A DNA stretch of 64,000 nt from Myxococcota bacterium (GTDB lineage Bacteria > Myxococcota_A > UBA9160 > SMWR01). Positions within the stretch are counted from its first letter, which is position 1; each line of letters starts with the position of its first letter. Where the stretch lies: positions 16,767 to 80,766 of the forward strand of contig JAKVBI010000029.1 of NCBI GenBank assembly GCA_022447545.1. Direction: 5' to 3'. Below, in pieces: positions 57,198 to 64,000 of this stretch. Under the pieces are notes generated by a model that saw only the letters and a list, made by a program, of their open reading frames with translations, made no database searches and had not been told where the DNA came from. The position numbers were made by a program, and so were the translations under genes.

Positions 57198-57746
57198 TCA
57201 CATCCCGGTACCGGCCACAGCCTTGCCGACCTTACGACGTACATGCTCGTTGAGATAACGAATGCCCTTTCCCTTGTAGGGTTCGGGGGGCCGAATAGAT
57301 CGCAAATCCGCGGCAAACTGCCCGACCTGCTGTCGATCGATGCCTTCTATTTTGATCATGACGTTTCGGTCGACGGAAACGCCCAGCCCCTTGGGCACGT
57401 CGATCTCGACTGGATGCGAGAACCCCAGGTTGAGCACGATTTGCTTGCCCTTAGTTTCTGCGCGATATCCCACGCCCTGGATTTCAAGTTCCTTGACAAA
57501 GGGCTCCACGACTCCGCGAACCATGTTCGCAACCAGCGCTCGGGCGAGACCGTGATACGCACGATTCTCCTTACGATCGTCGGGACGCGTCAATACAACT
57601 CGATCGCTTTCGACGGTCACATTGATCATCTCGGGTAGGGTCGTCGTCAAAACCCCCTTGGGACCCTTCACCTGGACATCGCTATTTTTGACGTCGACGG
57701 TGACACCCTTGGGGATCTCGATGGGCTTTTTTCCAATTCGTGACAT
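57198..57746 (-). CDS. rplF: 50S ribosomal protein uL6
   Basis: 182 residues. MSRIGKKPIEIPKGVTV start, VKGPKGVL and the C-terminal signature PPEPYKGKGIRYLNE. Sits four bases after rpsH. Confidence 0.97.
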   Translation of the reverse strand: MSRIGKKPIEIPKGVTVDVKNSDVQVKGPKGVLTTTLPEMINVTVESDRVVLTRPDDRKENRAYHGLARALVANMVRGVVEPFVKELEIQGVGYRAETKGKQIVLNLGFSHPVEIDVPKGLGVSVDRNVMIKIEGIDRQQVGQFAADLRSIRPPEPYKGKGIRYLNEHVRRKVGKAVAGTGM

Positions 57747-57749
57747 GGT

Positions 57750-58145
57750 TCACCAGACCTCAAAGAGGACTTCACCCCCGACGGAAGCATCTCGCGCTGC
57801 CCGATCCGAGAGCACACCTTTGGAGGTCGAGAGAACTGCCACCCCGAGCCCATTTCGAACCTTGGGCACTTCGCGCTTGCCGACGTAGACGCGTCGCCCG
57901 GGCTTGCTCACTCGGCGAATCCCTTCGACCATCGGCAATCCGCGGCTGTTGTAACGGATTCCCAGAACGATGACCGGGTGACCATCTTGCTCCTTCATAT
58001 CCGCAGACGCGAGGAAGCCCTCGTCGAGCATCAGCTTCGCGATTGAAAGCCTCAATTTTGATGCGGGGCAGCTCGTCGTAGTATGGCGCGCCGTACCCGC
58101 GTTCCGGATGCGAGTGAGCATGTCGGCGAGGGGATCGGTCATCAT
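57750..58145 (-). CDS. rpsH: 30S ribosomal protein uS8
   Basis: 131 residues. [15 protein letters not shown] start and the 16S-binding end [28 protein letters not shown]. The start overlaps the rplE stop (ATGA). In most bacteria rpsN lies between rplE and rpsH; here it is missing. Confidence 0.97.
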   Translation of the reverse strand: MMTDPLADMLTRIRNAGTARHTTTSCPASKLRLSIAKLMLDEGFLASADMKEQDGHPVIVLGIRYNSRGLPMVEGIRRVSKPGRRVYVGKREVPKVRNGLGVAVLSTSKGVLSDRAARDASVGGEVLFEVW

Positions 58146-58684
58146 GATCGAAATGGAACTCCCAGGTACGTTAGTAGTGCCTTGCCTTCGGCATCGTTCA
58201 CAGCAGTGGTCACGAGAGTCACGTTGAGACCCGTAACTCGTTCAACATTGTCGTAGTTCACCTCGGGGAAGATGATCTGCTCCTGGATTCCCAGGCTGTA
58301 ATTCCCTCGACCGTCGAACGCCTTCTGAGAAACTCCCTTGAAGTCTCGGACCCGTGGTAGCGAGACGTTCATAAGGCGGTCGAAGAACTCCCACATGTGT
58401 TGGCCGCGCAAAGTCACCATGCAACCAACTGGCTGTCCTTCTCGGAGCTTGAAGTTCGCAACCGATTTTCGTGCTTTGCGGATCACAGGCTTTTGACCCG
58501 TGATGACCGACAACTCTTCGGCGGCGTTTTCCAGCAGTTTGGGGTTCTGGGCAGCCTCTCCTACCCCCATGTTCACGACGATTTTCGTCAGCTTCGGAAC
58601 CTGGTGAAGATTCGTGTACCCGAAATCCGACTTGAGCTTTTGCACGATCTCATCGCGGTAACGCGTAAGAATTCTCGGTTCCAT
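58142..58684 (-). CDS. rplE: 50S ribosomal protein uL5
   Basis: 180 residues. [45 protein letters not shown] and [10 protein letters not shown]-like segments. Binds 5S rRNA. Its ATG is directly after the rplN stop, so rplX, normally between them, is absent. Confidence 0.97.
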   Translation of the reverse strand: MEPRILTRYRDEIVQKLKSDFGYTNLHQVPKLTKIVVNMGVGEAAQNPKLLENAAEELSVITGQKPVIRKARKSVANFKLREGQPVGCMVTLRGQHMWEFFDRLMNVSLPRVRDFKGVSQKAFDGRGNYSLGIQEQIIFPEVNYDNVERVTGLNVTLVTTAVNDAEGKALLTYLGVPFRS

Positions 58685-59053
58685 CTACAGAACCTCCGGA
58701 GCCAGAGAGATGATCTTCATGAATCGACGCGCTCTCAATTCACGCGCGACGGGCCCGAAGATCCGAGTTCCCACAGGTTCCCGCTGAGTGTCCAAGATGA
58801 CGGCAGCATTGTCGTCGAAACGAATGTAGGAACCGTCGGGACGACCGATGCTTTTGCTCGTTCGTACGACGACTGCGCGCCGCACCTCTCCCTTCTTGAC
58901 ACGGGAGTTCGGCACGGCGTCCTTGACGGTTACCACGATCACATCACCGACGGATGCGTATCGTCGACGCGAACCGCCCAGGACGCGAATACAAGATACT
59001 TTTCGCGCGCCGGAATTGTCAGCGACCTGAAGGACTGATTCGGTCTGGATCAT
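58685..59053 (-). CDS. rplN: 50S ribosomal protein uL14
   Basis: 122 residues, standard length. [19 protein letters not shown] start, [14 protein letters not shown], and the [19 protein letters not shown] end. Immediately adjacent to rplE. Confidence 0.98.
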   Translation of the reverse strand: MIQTESVLQVADNSGARKVSCIRVLGGSRRRYASVGDVIVVTVKDAVPNSRVKKGEVRRAVVVRTSKSIGRPDGSYIRFDDNAAVILDTQREPVGTRIFGPVARELRARRFMKIISLAPEVL

Positions 59054-59063
59054 TGGAGCGTCT

Positions 59064-59327
59064 TCAAACTCCCGTTGCCTTGACGACTGTGTCCTGAACC
59101 TTCCACCGTTTCCTCTTGGAAATCGGTCGGTGCTCGATAATTCTCACCCGATCGCCCAAAGCGCACTCATTCTCTTCATCGTGGGCCATGAACTTGCTGT
59201 ACCGGCGCACGTACTTCTTGTACTGAGGGTCCTTGACCAGGCGTTCAACCCGAACCACGACGGTTTTGTCGAGGTTGTTACTGACGACCTGGCCAATCAG
59301 TGTTCGACGTATACCCCGCTTCTTCAC
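59064..59327 (-). CDS. rpsQ: 30S ribosomal protein uS17
   Basis: 87 residues. OB-fold protein with [21 protein letters not shown] and [18 protein letters not shown]. Overlaps rpmC by four bases. Confidence 0.97.
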   Translation of the reverse strand: MKKRGIRRTLIGQVVSNNLDKTVVVRVERLVKDPQYKKYVRRYSKFMAHDEENECALGDRVRIIEHRPISKRKRWKVQDTVVKATGV

Positions 59328-59527
59328 GACTCAGCACCACCCTTCTCGCGCAACACGGTCTCGATTCGCGCGATGTCCTTGCGCAGCGTTCCGATCTTCG
59401 CCTGATCCTCAAGTTGGCCCGTCGATTTCTTGACCTTGACGTTGAACATTTCGTCTCTCAGCTCTTTATTCTTTTCACGTAGTTCGTCGACGCTGAGGTC
59501 GCGGAGGTCACCTGCCTTCATCGTCAC
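59324..59527 (-). CDS. rpmC: 50S ribosomal protein uL29
   Basis: 67 residues, two-helix protein with [22 protein letters not shown] and [13 protein letters not shown]. Overlaps rplP and rpsQ by four bases each. Confidence 0.96.
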   Translation of the reverse strand: MTMKAGDLRDLSVDELREKNKELRDEMFNVKVKKSTGQLEDQAKIGTLRKDIARIETVLREKGGAES

Positions 59528-59937
59528 ACCTCCTTGCGCTGCACGAAGCGAGTGCGGACGGGAAGCTTGTGTGAAGCAAGCCTCATGGCCTGGCGCGCGA
59601 TTTCCTCAGGAACACCTTCCATCTCGTAAAGCATTCGGCCTGCTTTGACCACAGCCACCCATTCTTCGGGACTACCTTTTCCCTTTCCCATGCGGGTTTC
59701 TGCCGGCTTCTTAGTGATCGGCTTGTCCGGAAAGACACGGATCCAAACTTTTCCGCCGCGTTTCACATGGCGGGTCATGGCAATTCGTGCGGCTTCAATC
59801 TGACGCGCGGTCAAACGCGTACCCTCGGTGGCCTGCAGTCCATACTCACCGAACGCAAGGCTACCTCCGCGGTGGGCTTTGCCTCCCATTCGACCAGTCT
59901 GTTGTTTGCGGTACTTGACCTTTTTCGGTTGCAGCAC
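59524..59937 (-). CDS. rplP: 50S ribosomal protein uL16
   Basis: 137 residues. [19 protein letters not shown] start, [22 protein letters not shown] and the [19 protein letters not shown] loop. Two bases after rpsC. Confidence 0.97.
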   Translation of the reverse strand: MLQPKKVKYRKQQTGRMGGKAHRGGSLAFGEYGLQATEGTRLTARQIEAARIAMTRHVKRGGKVWIRVFPDKPITKKPAETRMGKGKGSPEEWVAVVKAGRMLYEMEGVPEEIARQAMRLASHKLPVRTRFVQRKEV

Positions 59938-59939
59938 GG

Positions 59940-60623
59940 TTACCTCGTGGGGACCTCACCAACGCGCTGGGACAGTACGCCTTCGCGCAGTTCGCGGTCC
60001 TCGACGTCGCCTTTGAAAACCCAGCATTTGACACCGATGATGCCGTACGTGGTCTTTGCCTCGGCGAGGCCGTAATCGATTTCGGCACGGAGGGTATGAA
60101 GGGGCACACGCCCTTCCCGATACCATTCGCGCCGGCCCATCTCTGATCCGCCGAGACGTCCCGAACATTGAATCCGGATTCCTTCGGCGCCGAATTTCAT
60201 CGTCGAAGTGACAGCCTTTTTCATTGCACGCCTGAAGGCGACCCGTCTTTCCAATTGAAGTGCGACGTTTTCGGCCACCAACTGAGCGTCCAGTTCTGCC
60301 TTTCGAATCTCTTTGATATTGACGAAGATTTCTTTGTTACCGATCAGACTACCGAGATCAGCTCGCAACACTTCCACCTCAGCGCCGCGCTTTCCGATGA
60401 GAATTCCAGGCCGAGCGGTATGGATGTTGAGAACGATCTTTTCGCCAGCCCGATCAATGACGACTCGGGCGATTCCGGCGTGATAGAGCTTTTTCTTGAT
60501 GTACTTCCGAATCTTGAGATCTTCGTGGAGATTCGCCGCATAGTGGCGCTCCGCGAACCAATTGGATTGCCACCCATACAGGGAGCCCAATCGGAAGCCA
60601 TAGGGGTGTACTTTTTGTCCCAA
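59940..60623 (-). CDS. rpsC: 30S ribosomal protein uS3
   Basis: 227 residues. [13 protein letters not shown] start, type II KH domain ([16 protein letters not shown], with GKRG loop) and the C-terminal domain [20 protein letters not shown]. Lines the mRNA entry channel. Confidence 0.98.
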   Translation of the reverse strand: MGQKVHPYGFRLGSLYGWQSNWFAERHYAANLHEDLKIRKYIKKKLYHAGIARVVIDRAGEKIVLNIHTARPGILIGKRGAEVEVLRADLGSLIGNKEIFVNIKEIRKAELDAQLVAENVALQLERRVAFRRAMKKAVTSTMKFGAEGIRIQCSGRLGGSEMGRREWYREGRVPLHTLRAEIDYGLAEAKTTYGIIGVKCWVFKGDVEDRELREGVLSQRVGEVPTR

Positions 60624-60624
60624 G

Positions 60625-60972
60625 CTATTCCTCCGCCAGCACGACGTTCACATGCGACGTCCTGCGCTGAATCCATGCGGCTCGACCTTGAGCGCGGGGA
60701 CGAATCCTCCATACGCTCGCGCCCTCATCTACGCGGATCGTTGCTACGACGAGGTTATCGATGTCGATTCCGGCTTTGTCTCGGTTGTTTTTCTCTTCTG
60801 CATTGGCAACCGCTGACCGAAGGAGCTTGGCGAGCGGCCTTGCAAACGCTTTTTGTGACAGATCGAGGCGAGCGAGAGCATCTTCCACGTTCTTGCCGCG
60901 AACCTGATCTGCGACCAGTCGAGCTTTGCGCGCGCTGATTCGATAGTTCTTGAGTCGTGCGCTCACAGTCAT
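60625..60972 (-). CDS. rplV: 50S ribosomal protein uL22
   Basis: 115 residues. [26 protein letters not shown] start region and the long beta-hairpin end [24 protein letters not shown] that reaches the exit tunnel. Overlaps rpsS by four bases. Confidence 0.97.
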   Translation of the reverse strand: MTVSARLKNYRISARKARLVADQVRGKNVEDALARLDLSQKAFARPLAKLLRSAVANAEEKNNRDKAGIDIDNLVVATIRVDEGASVWRIRPRAQGRAAWIQRRTSHVNVVLAEE

Positions 60973-61250
60973 GTTCGAACCTTGACCTTACGAGTCGAGG
61001 CGTGCCCGGTAAATTTTCGCGTCGGCGAAAACTCACCCAGGCGATGGCCCACCATGTTCTCGGTTACGAAGACGGGCACGAAGAGTTTTCCATTGTGCAC
61101 GTGGAAAGTGAGCCCTACGAAATCCGGCGTGATCATTGATCTGCGCGACCAGGTGCGAATCACCTGTTTCGTGCCGCTGGCAATCTGACGGTCCACCTTT
61201 TTCTGAAGGCTCGGATCGACAAAGGGTCCTTTTTTAAGCGATCGCGACAT
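60969..61250 (-). CDS. rpsS: 30S ribosomal protein uS19
   Basis: 93 residues. [15 protein letters not shown] start and [23 protein letters not shown]. Directly follows rplB. Confidence 0.98.
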   Translation of the reverse strand: MSRSLKKGPFVDPSLQKKVDRQIASGTKQVIRTWSRRSMITPDFVGLTFHVHNGKLFVPVFVTENMVGHRLGEFSPTRKFTGHASTRKVKVRT

Positions 61251-62081
61251 CTACTTCTTCCCCCGCCGCTTCACGATGTATTTATTGGAGCGGGTGTTGC
61301 TCCTTGTGCGGTGCCCCTTGGTCGGCACTCCCCAGGGTGTGCAGGGGTGCCGGCCACCAGCGCTCTTGCCCTCGCCACCTCCCATGGGGTGATCGACGGG
61401 ATTCATGGCGACACCTCGGACATTGGGCCGTTTACCGCTCCATCTTGATCGGCCGGCCTTACCGATGGAGCGATTTTCGTGGTCCGCGTTCCCGACTTGA
61501 CCGATTGTGGCCATGCATCCTACATGAATCATTCGGTGCTCTCCGCTGGGCATTCGCAATGTCGCGTACCTGCCCTCACGCGCCATGAGTTGAGCACCGG
61601 CACCGGCGGCACGAACGAGTTGGGCGCCTTTGCCGGCCTTCATTTCAATTGCGTGCACCACGGTACCCAGCGGGATTGCCGACAGGAGCATCGCATTGCC
61701 CACCCGGTATTCCGCGTCGTCTCCTGACATCACTGTATCGCCGATTTTGAGTTCATTGGGGGCGAGGATGTAACGCTTCTCACCGTCGCGATAATGGAGG
61801 AGAGCGATGTTTGCTGAGCGGTTGGGATCGTATTCAATGGTTGCGACCCGAGCCGGGATACCGGTCTTTTCTCGCCGGAAGTCGATTTTTCGGTAGCGGC
61901 GCTTGTGGCCGCCACCACGGTGCCAAACCGTCGTTCGTCCTTGTCCGTTCCTACCACCCGATTTGTTCACGCGACCATCGACGAGCGAACGTTCAGGTTT
62001 CGTGCGCGTGATCTCGGAAAAGTCCGAAACACTCATATCGCGACGACCGGGAGAAGTCGGTTTGTATGTCTTCACGCCCAT
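61251..62081 (-). CDS. rplB: 50S ribosomal protein uL2
   Basis: 276 residues. [14 protein letters not shown] start, [15 protein letters not shown] and the peptidyl-transferase-proximal end [30 protein letters not shown]. Standard length. Confidence 0.98.
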   Translation of the reverse strand: MGVKTYKPTSPGRRDMSVSDFSEITRTKPERSLVDGRVNKSGGRNGQGRTTVWHRGGGHKRRYRKIDFRREKTGIPARVATIEYDPNRSANIALLHYRDGEKRYILAPNELKIGDTVMSGDDAEYRVGNAMLLSAIPLGTVVHAIEMKAGKGAQLVRAAGAGAQLMAREGRYATLRMPSGEHRMIHVGCMATIGQVGNADHENRSIGKAGRSRWSGKRPNVRGVAMNPVDHPMGGGEGKSAGGRHPCTPWGVPTKGHRTRSNTRSNKYIVKRRGKK

Positions 62082-62087
62082 GTCAGA

Positions 62088-62375
62088 TCAGACTCCCTCG
62101 AAGAACTCGATCGTATGGCCCTCTTCGAGCCGCACGATCGCTTTCTTCCATTGAGGTTTGAAGCCAAACGTTCGCCCCTGTCGCTTTTTCTTTCGGGGCA
62201 TCACCATCGTTCGGACGGTGATGACGTTGACATCGAAGAGAATTTCGACCGCCCGTTTAATTTCGAGCTTGTTGGCCCTGGGATCCACCGCGAAGGTGAC
62301 GAGGTTCTCTTCCTCGCGGCTGATGTTGCTCTTTTCAGTGATGAGCGGTCGGCGAATGATCTCGTGGAATTCCAC
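62088..62375 (-). CDS. rplW: 50S ribosomal protein uL23
   Basis: 95 residues. EIIRRPLITEKSN start, ANKLEIKRAVEILFDVNVITVRTM. Binds at the tunnel exit and docks trigger factor and SRP. One base after rplD. Confidence 0.97.
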   Translation of the reverse strand: MEFHEIIRRPLITEKSNISREEENLVTFAVDPRANKLEIKRAVEILFDVNVITVRTMVMPRKKKRQGRTFGFKPQWKKAIVRLEEGHTIEFFEGV

Positions 62376-62376
62376 G

Positions 62377-63057
62377 TCAGTTCTCCGTGTCCTGTTTCAC
62401 ACCGGACGTTTCTTCCGAGGAACTTCCCGAATCACCCAGACGTGTTTCGATTGCCGCAACTGCGTTACGCGTGACGAGAAGACGCTCATGACGCAGAACA
62501 TCGAATACATTCAAACCAGCGACTCGGATGACCGAAACATTCTCGAGGTTCTTGGCTGACCCCTCGATATATGGGTTGGCTTCTGCGATCACGATGAGGA
62601 CCCGCAATCCGGCGAGTTCCAACTGATCGAGCAATTCGCACACTTTCTTCGTCTTGTATTCGCCGAGTTCAATCTCCTCGACCACCTTCACACCATTGGA
62701 TTCAACCTGGTGGGAGAGCGCACTCCGCAGCGCAGCGCGCCGAAACTTTTTATTGAGGGAATGCGAATGGCTGCGAGGCACGGGGCCAAAAACCGACCCA
62801 CCGCCAGCAAATTGCGGAGCGCGTGTCGTTCCTTGACGCGCCCGACCTGTTCCTTTTTGGCGATAGGGCTTGGATCCACCCCCCGAGACTGCAGCACGGT
62901 TCTTACTGCTATGCGTCCCCGAACGCCGCGCCGCAAGTTGTCGTCTCACTTCCGCGTGAAAAAGATGCGGTTTGACTTCGGCACCGAAAACCACGTCACT
63001 CAACTCGAGTGATCCTGCGCCTTCGTTCTTCGCTGTAACGACGTCCACCGTCGGCAT
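62377..63057 (-). CDS. rplD: 50S ribosomal protein uL4
   Basis: 226 residues. The tunnel loop KPYRQKGTGRARQGTTRAPQFAGGG is clear. An acidic/Ser-rich tail of about 20 residues (SGSSSEETSGVKQDTEN) makes it somewhat longer than usual. Only 30 bases separate it from rpsJ, so rplC is not in its normal place. Confidence 0.97.
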   Translation of the reverse strand: MPTVDVVTAKNEGAGSLELSDVVFGAEVKPHLFHAEVRRQLAARRSGTHSSKNRAAVSGGGSKPYRQKGTGRARQGTTRAPQFAGGGSVFGPVPRSHSHSLNKKFRRAALRSALSHQVESNGVKVVEEIELGEYKTKKVCELLDQLELAGLRVLIVIAEANPYIEGSAKNLENVSVIRVAGLNVFDVLRHERLLVTRNAVAAIETRLGDSGSSSEETSGVKQDTEN

Positions 63058-63087
63058 CGCTCGTAATCCCTCAGCCCAAACCAGCGG

Positions 63088-63405
63088 TTAGAGTTTGATT
63101 TCCACGTCGACACCCGCTGCGAGTTCCAGCTTCATCAGGGCATCAACGGTTTGCGGGTTCGGTTCGAGAATGTCGATGAGTCGCTTGTGCGTACGAACCT
63201 CGAACTGCTCTCGCGATTTCTTGTCGATGTGCGGTCCACGCAACACGGTGTACTTATTGATGGATGTCGGAAGGGGAATCGGGCCCGCAACCCGCGCACC
63301 CGTCCGAACCGCGGTGTCGACAATTTCGGTAGCACTTTGGTCTACGAGTTTGAAGTCGTAGCCCTTCATCCGTATTCGTATTTTCGGTGATCCGATCTCT
63401 GCCAT
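63088..63405 (-). CDS. rpsJ: 30S ribosomal protein uS10
   Basis: 105 residues from the ATG at 63405 ([17 protein letters not shown]). [26 protein letters not shown] is the family signature; also the NusE transcription factor. An in-frame start 13 codons upstream lies inside tuf. Four bases after tuf. Confidence 0.97.
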   Translation of the reverse strand: MAEIGSPKIRIRMKGYDFKLVDQSATEIVDTAVRTGARVAGPIPLPTSINKYTVLRGPHIDKKSREQFEVRTHKRLIDILEPNPQTVDALMKLELAAGVDVEIKL

Positions 63406-63409
63406 GTCC

Positions 63410-64000
63410 CTACTCGATGATCTCGGCGACGACACCGGCGCCAACGGTGCGACCGCCCTCGCGAATCGCGAAACGCAACTCTTTGTCCATGGCGATGGGC
63501 GTAATCAACTCCACCGTCATTTCGACGTTGTCTCCCGGCATTACCATTTCCGTCGATTCCGGAAGATTCGCCACGCCCGTCACGTCCGTAGTCCGGAAGT
63601 AGAACTGCGGACGGTACCCGTTGAAGAATGGGGTGTGGCGGCCTCCCTCCTCCTTCGTCAGAACGTACGCCTGAGCCTTGAACTTCGTATGGGGCGTAAT
63701 GGTTCCGGGCTTGGCCAGAACCTGACCACGCTCCACATCCTCCTTGCCCGTACCGCGGAGAAGGCAACCCACATTGTCTCCCGCCTGGCCTTCATCCAGG
63801 ATCTTCCGGAACATCTCAACGCCCGTCACAGTCGTCTTGGCGGTGTCGCGGATTCCCACGATCTCCACCTCGTCCCCTGTGTTCACGATTCCCTGCTCCA
63901 CACGGCCCGTCACCACCGTGCCGCGGCCCGTGATCGAGAACACGTCCTCGATCGGCATCAGGAAGGTCTTGTCCAGAGCCCGCTCCGGCTCCGGAATCGA
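63410..64000 (-). CDS. tuf: Elongation factor Tu, 5'-truncated by the window edge
   Basis: The last 196 residues of EF-Tu; the GTPase domain lies beyond the right edge. Visible are the end of domain I ([14 protein letters not shown]), domain II ([23 protein letters not shown]) and domain III ([36 protein letters not shown], ending [20 protein letters not shown]). Located directly before rpsJ as in the str-S10 arrangement. Confidence 0.98.
   Translation of the reverse strand, partial: SIPEPERALDKTFLMPIEDVFSITGRGTVVTGRVEQGIVNTGDEVEIVGIRDTAKTTVTGVEMFRKILDEGQAGDNVGCLLRGTGKEDVERGQVLAKPGTITPHTKFKAQAYVLTKEEGGRHTPFFNGYRPQFYFRTTDVTGVANLPESTEMVMPGDNVEMTVELITPIAMDKELRFAIREGGRTVGAGVVAEIIE

Noticed and set aside
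1-64000. tRNA, rRNA, CRISPR, IS elements, phage genes and attachment sites
   Set aside because: No T-arm/anticodon patterns, regular spaced repeats, transposase or integrase motifs were seen in any gap; a tRNAscan run would be decisive.

Overview
The window is GC-rich (about 60% by eye) bacterial chromosome, almost fully coding, with no insertion sequences, phage genes, CRISPR arrays, rRNA or recognisable tRNAs. The gene content suggests a Gram-negative, probably free-living bacterium of the former deltaproteobacterial assemblage (Myxococcota-like). Clues are a lysine/alanine histone H1-like protein, a bS22 (AURKAIP1/COX24) micro-ribosomal protein, a lone PilT/PilU-type ATPase, lipoproteins, a SPOR protein and a proton-pumping pyrophosphatase. 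This placement is inference; no 16S gene is present.

Layout. 1-10 kb is mixed: a transglutaminase-like lipoprotein, a 42-residue membrane microprotein, a PilT/PilU-like ATPase with an orphan histidine kinase, rpoZ, the H1-like gene with a clear terminator, a 30-residue bS22 gene, khpA, mgtE, and a PP2C phosphatase coupled to a protein with two thioredoxin-like folds. 10-16 kb (minus strand) is lipA-alaC-hom-thrC-ribE: lipoate, alanine/threonine and riboflavin metabolism. 16-21.5 kb holds a membrane glycosyltransferase-like protein, an amino-acid permease and a K+-independent type H+-pyrophosphatase. 21.5-33 kb is a polyprenol-linked glycosylation region: a polyprenyl-phosphate hexose synthase, a GT4 transferase, an AglD/LPG-synthase-like membrane protein, a methyltransferase and four GT-C type membrane transferases, two of them carrying TPR tails (one TMTC-like). 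A fifth GT-C-like gene lies at 16 kb.

From 31.3 kb to the right edge everything runs on the minus strand. In transcription order this is tuf, the S10, spc and alpha ribosomal clusters, a TlpA-like thioredoxin, ftsB-argS-SPOR, rfbD-lepA-lepB, then pyrR-pyrB-pyrC-carA-carB followed by recG and the TMTC-like gene. Most junctions overlap by 1-4 bases, so translational coupling is widespread.

The two strongest observations are: (1) a well-formed sigma70-type promoter and PyrR-binding RNA hairpin in front of pyrR, with the likely Shine-Dalgarno sequence inside the 3' arm of the hairpin, which predicts translational feedback by UMP on the whole pyrimidine operon; and (2) precise absence of rplC (uL3), rplX (uL24), rpsN (uS14) and infA (IF1) from otherwise canonical ribosomal operons, with the flanking genes tightly packed. 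Two genes too short for routine gene calling (bS22 and bL36) and one probable microprotein were found by direct translation.
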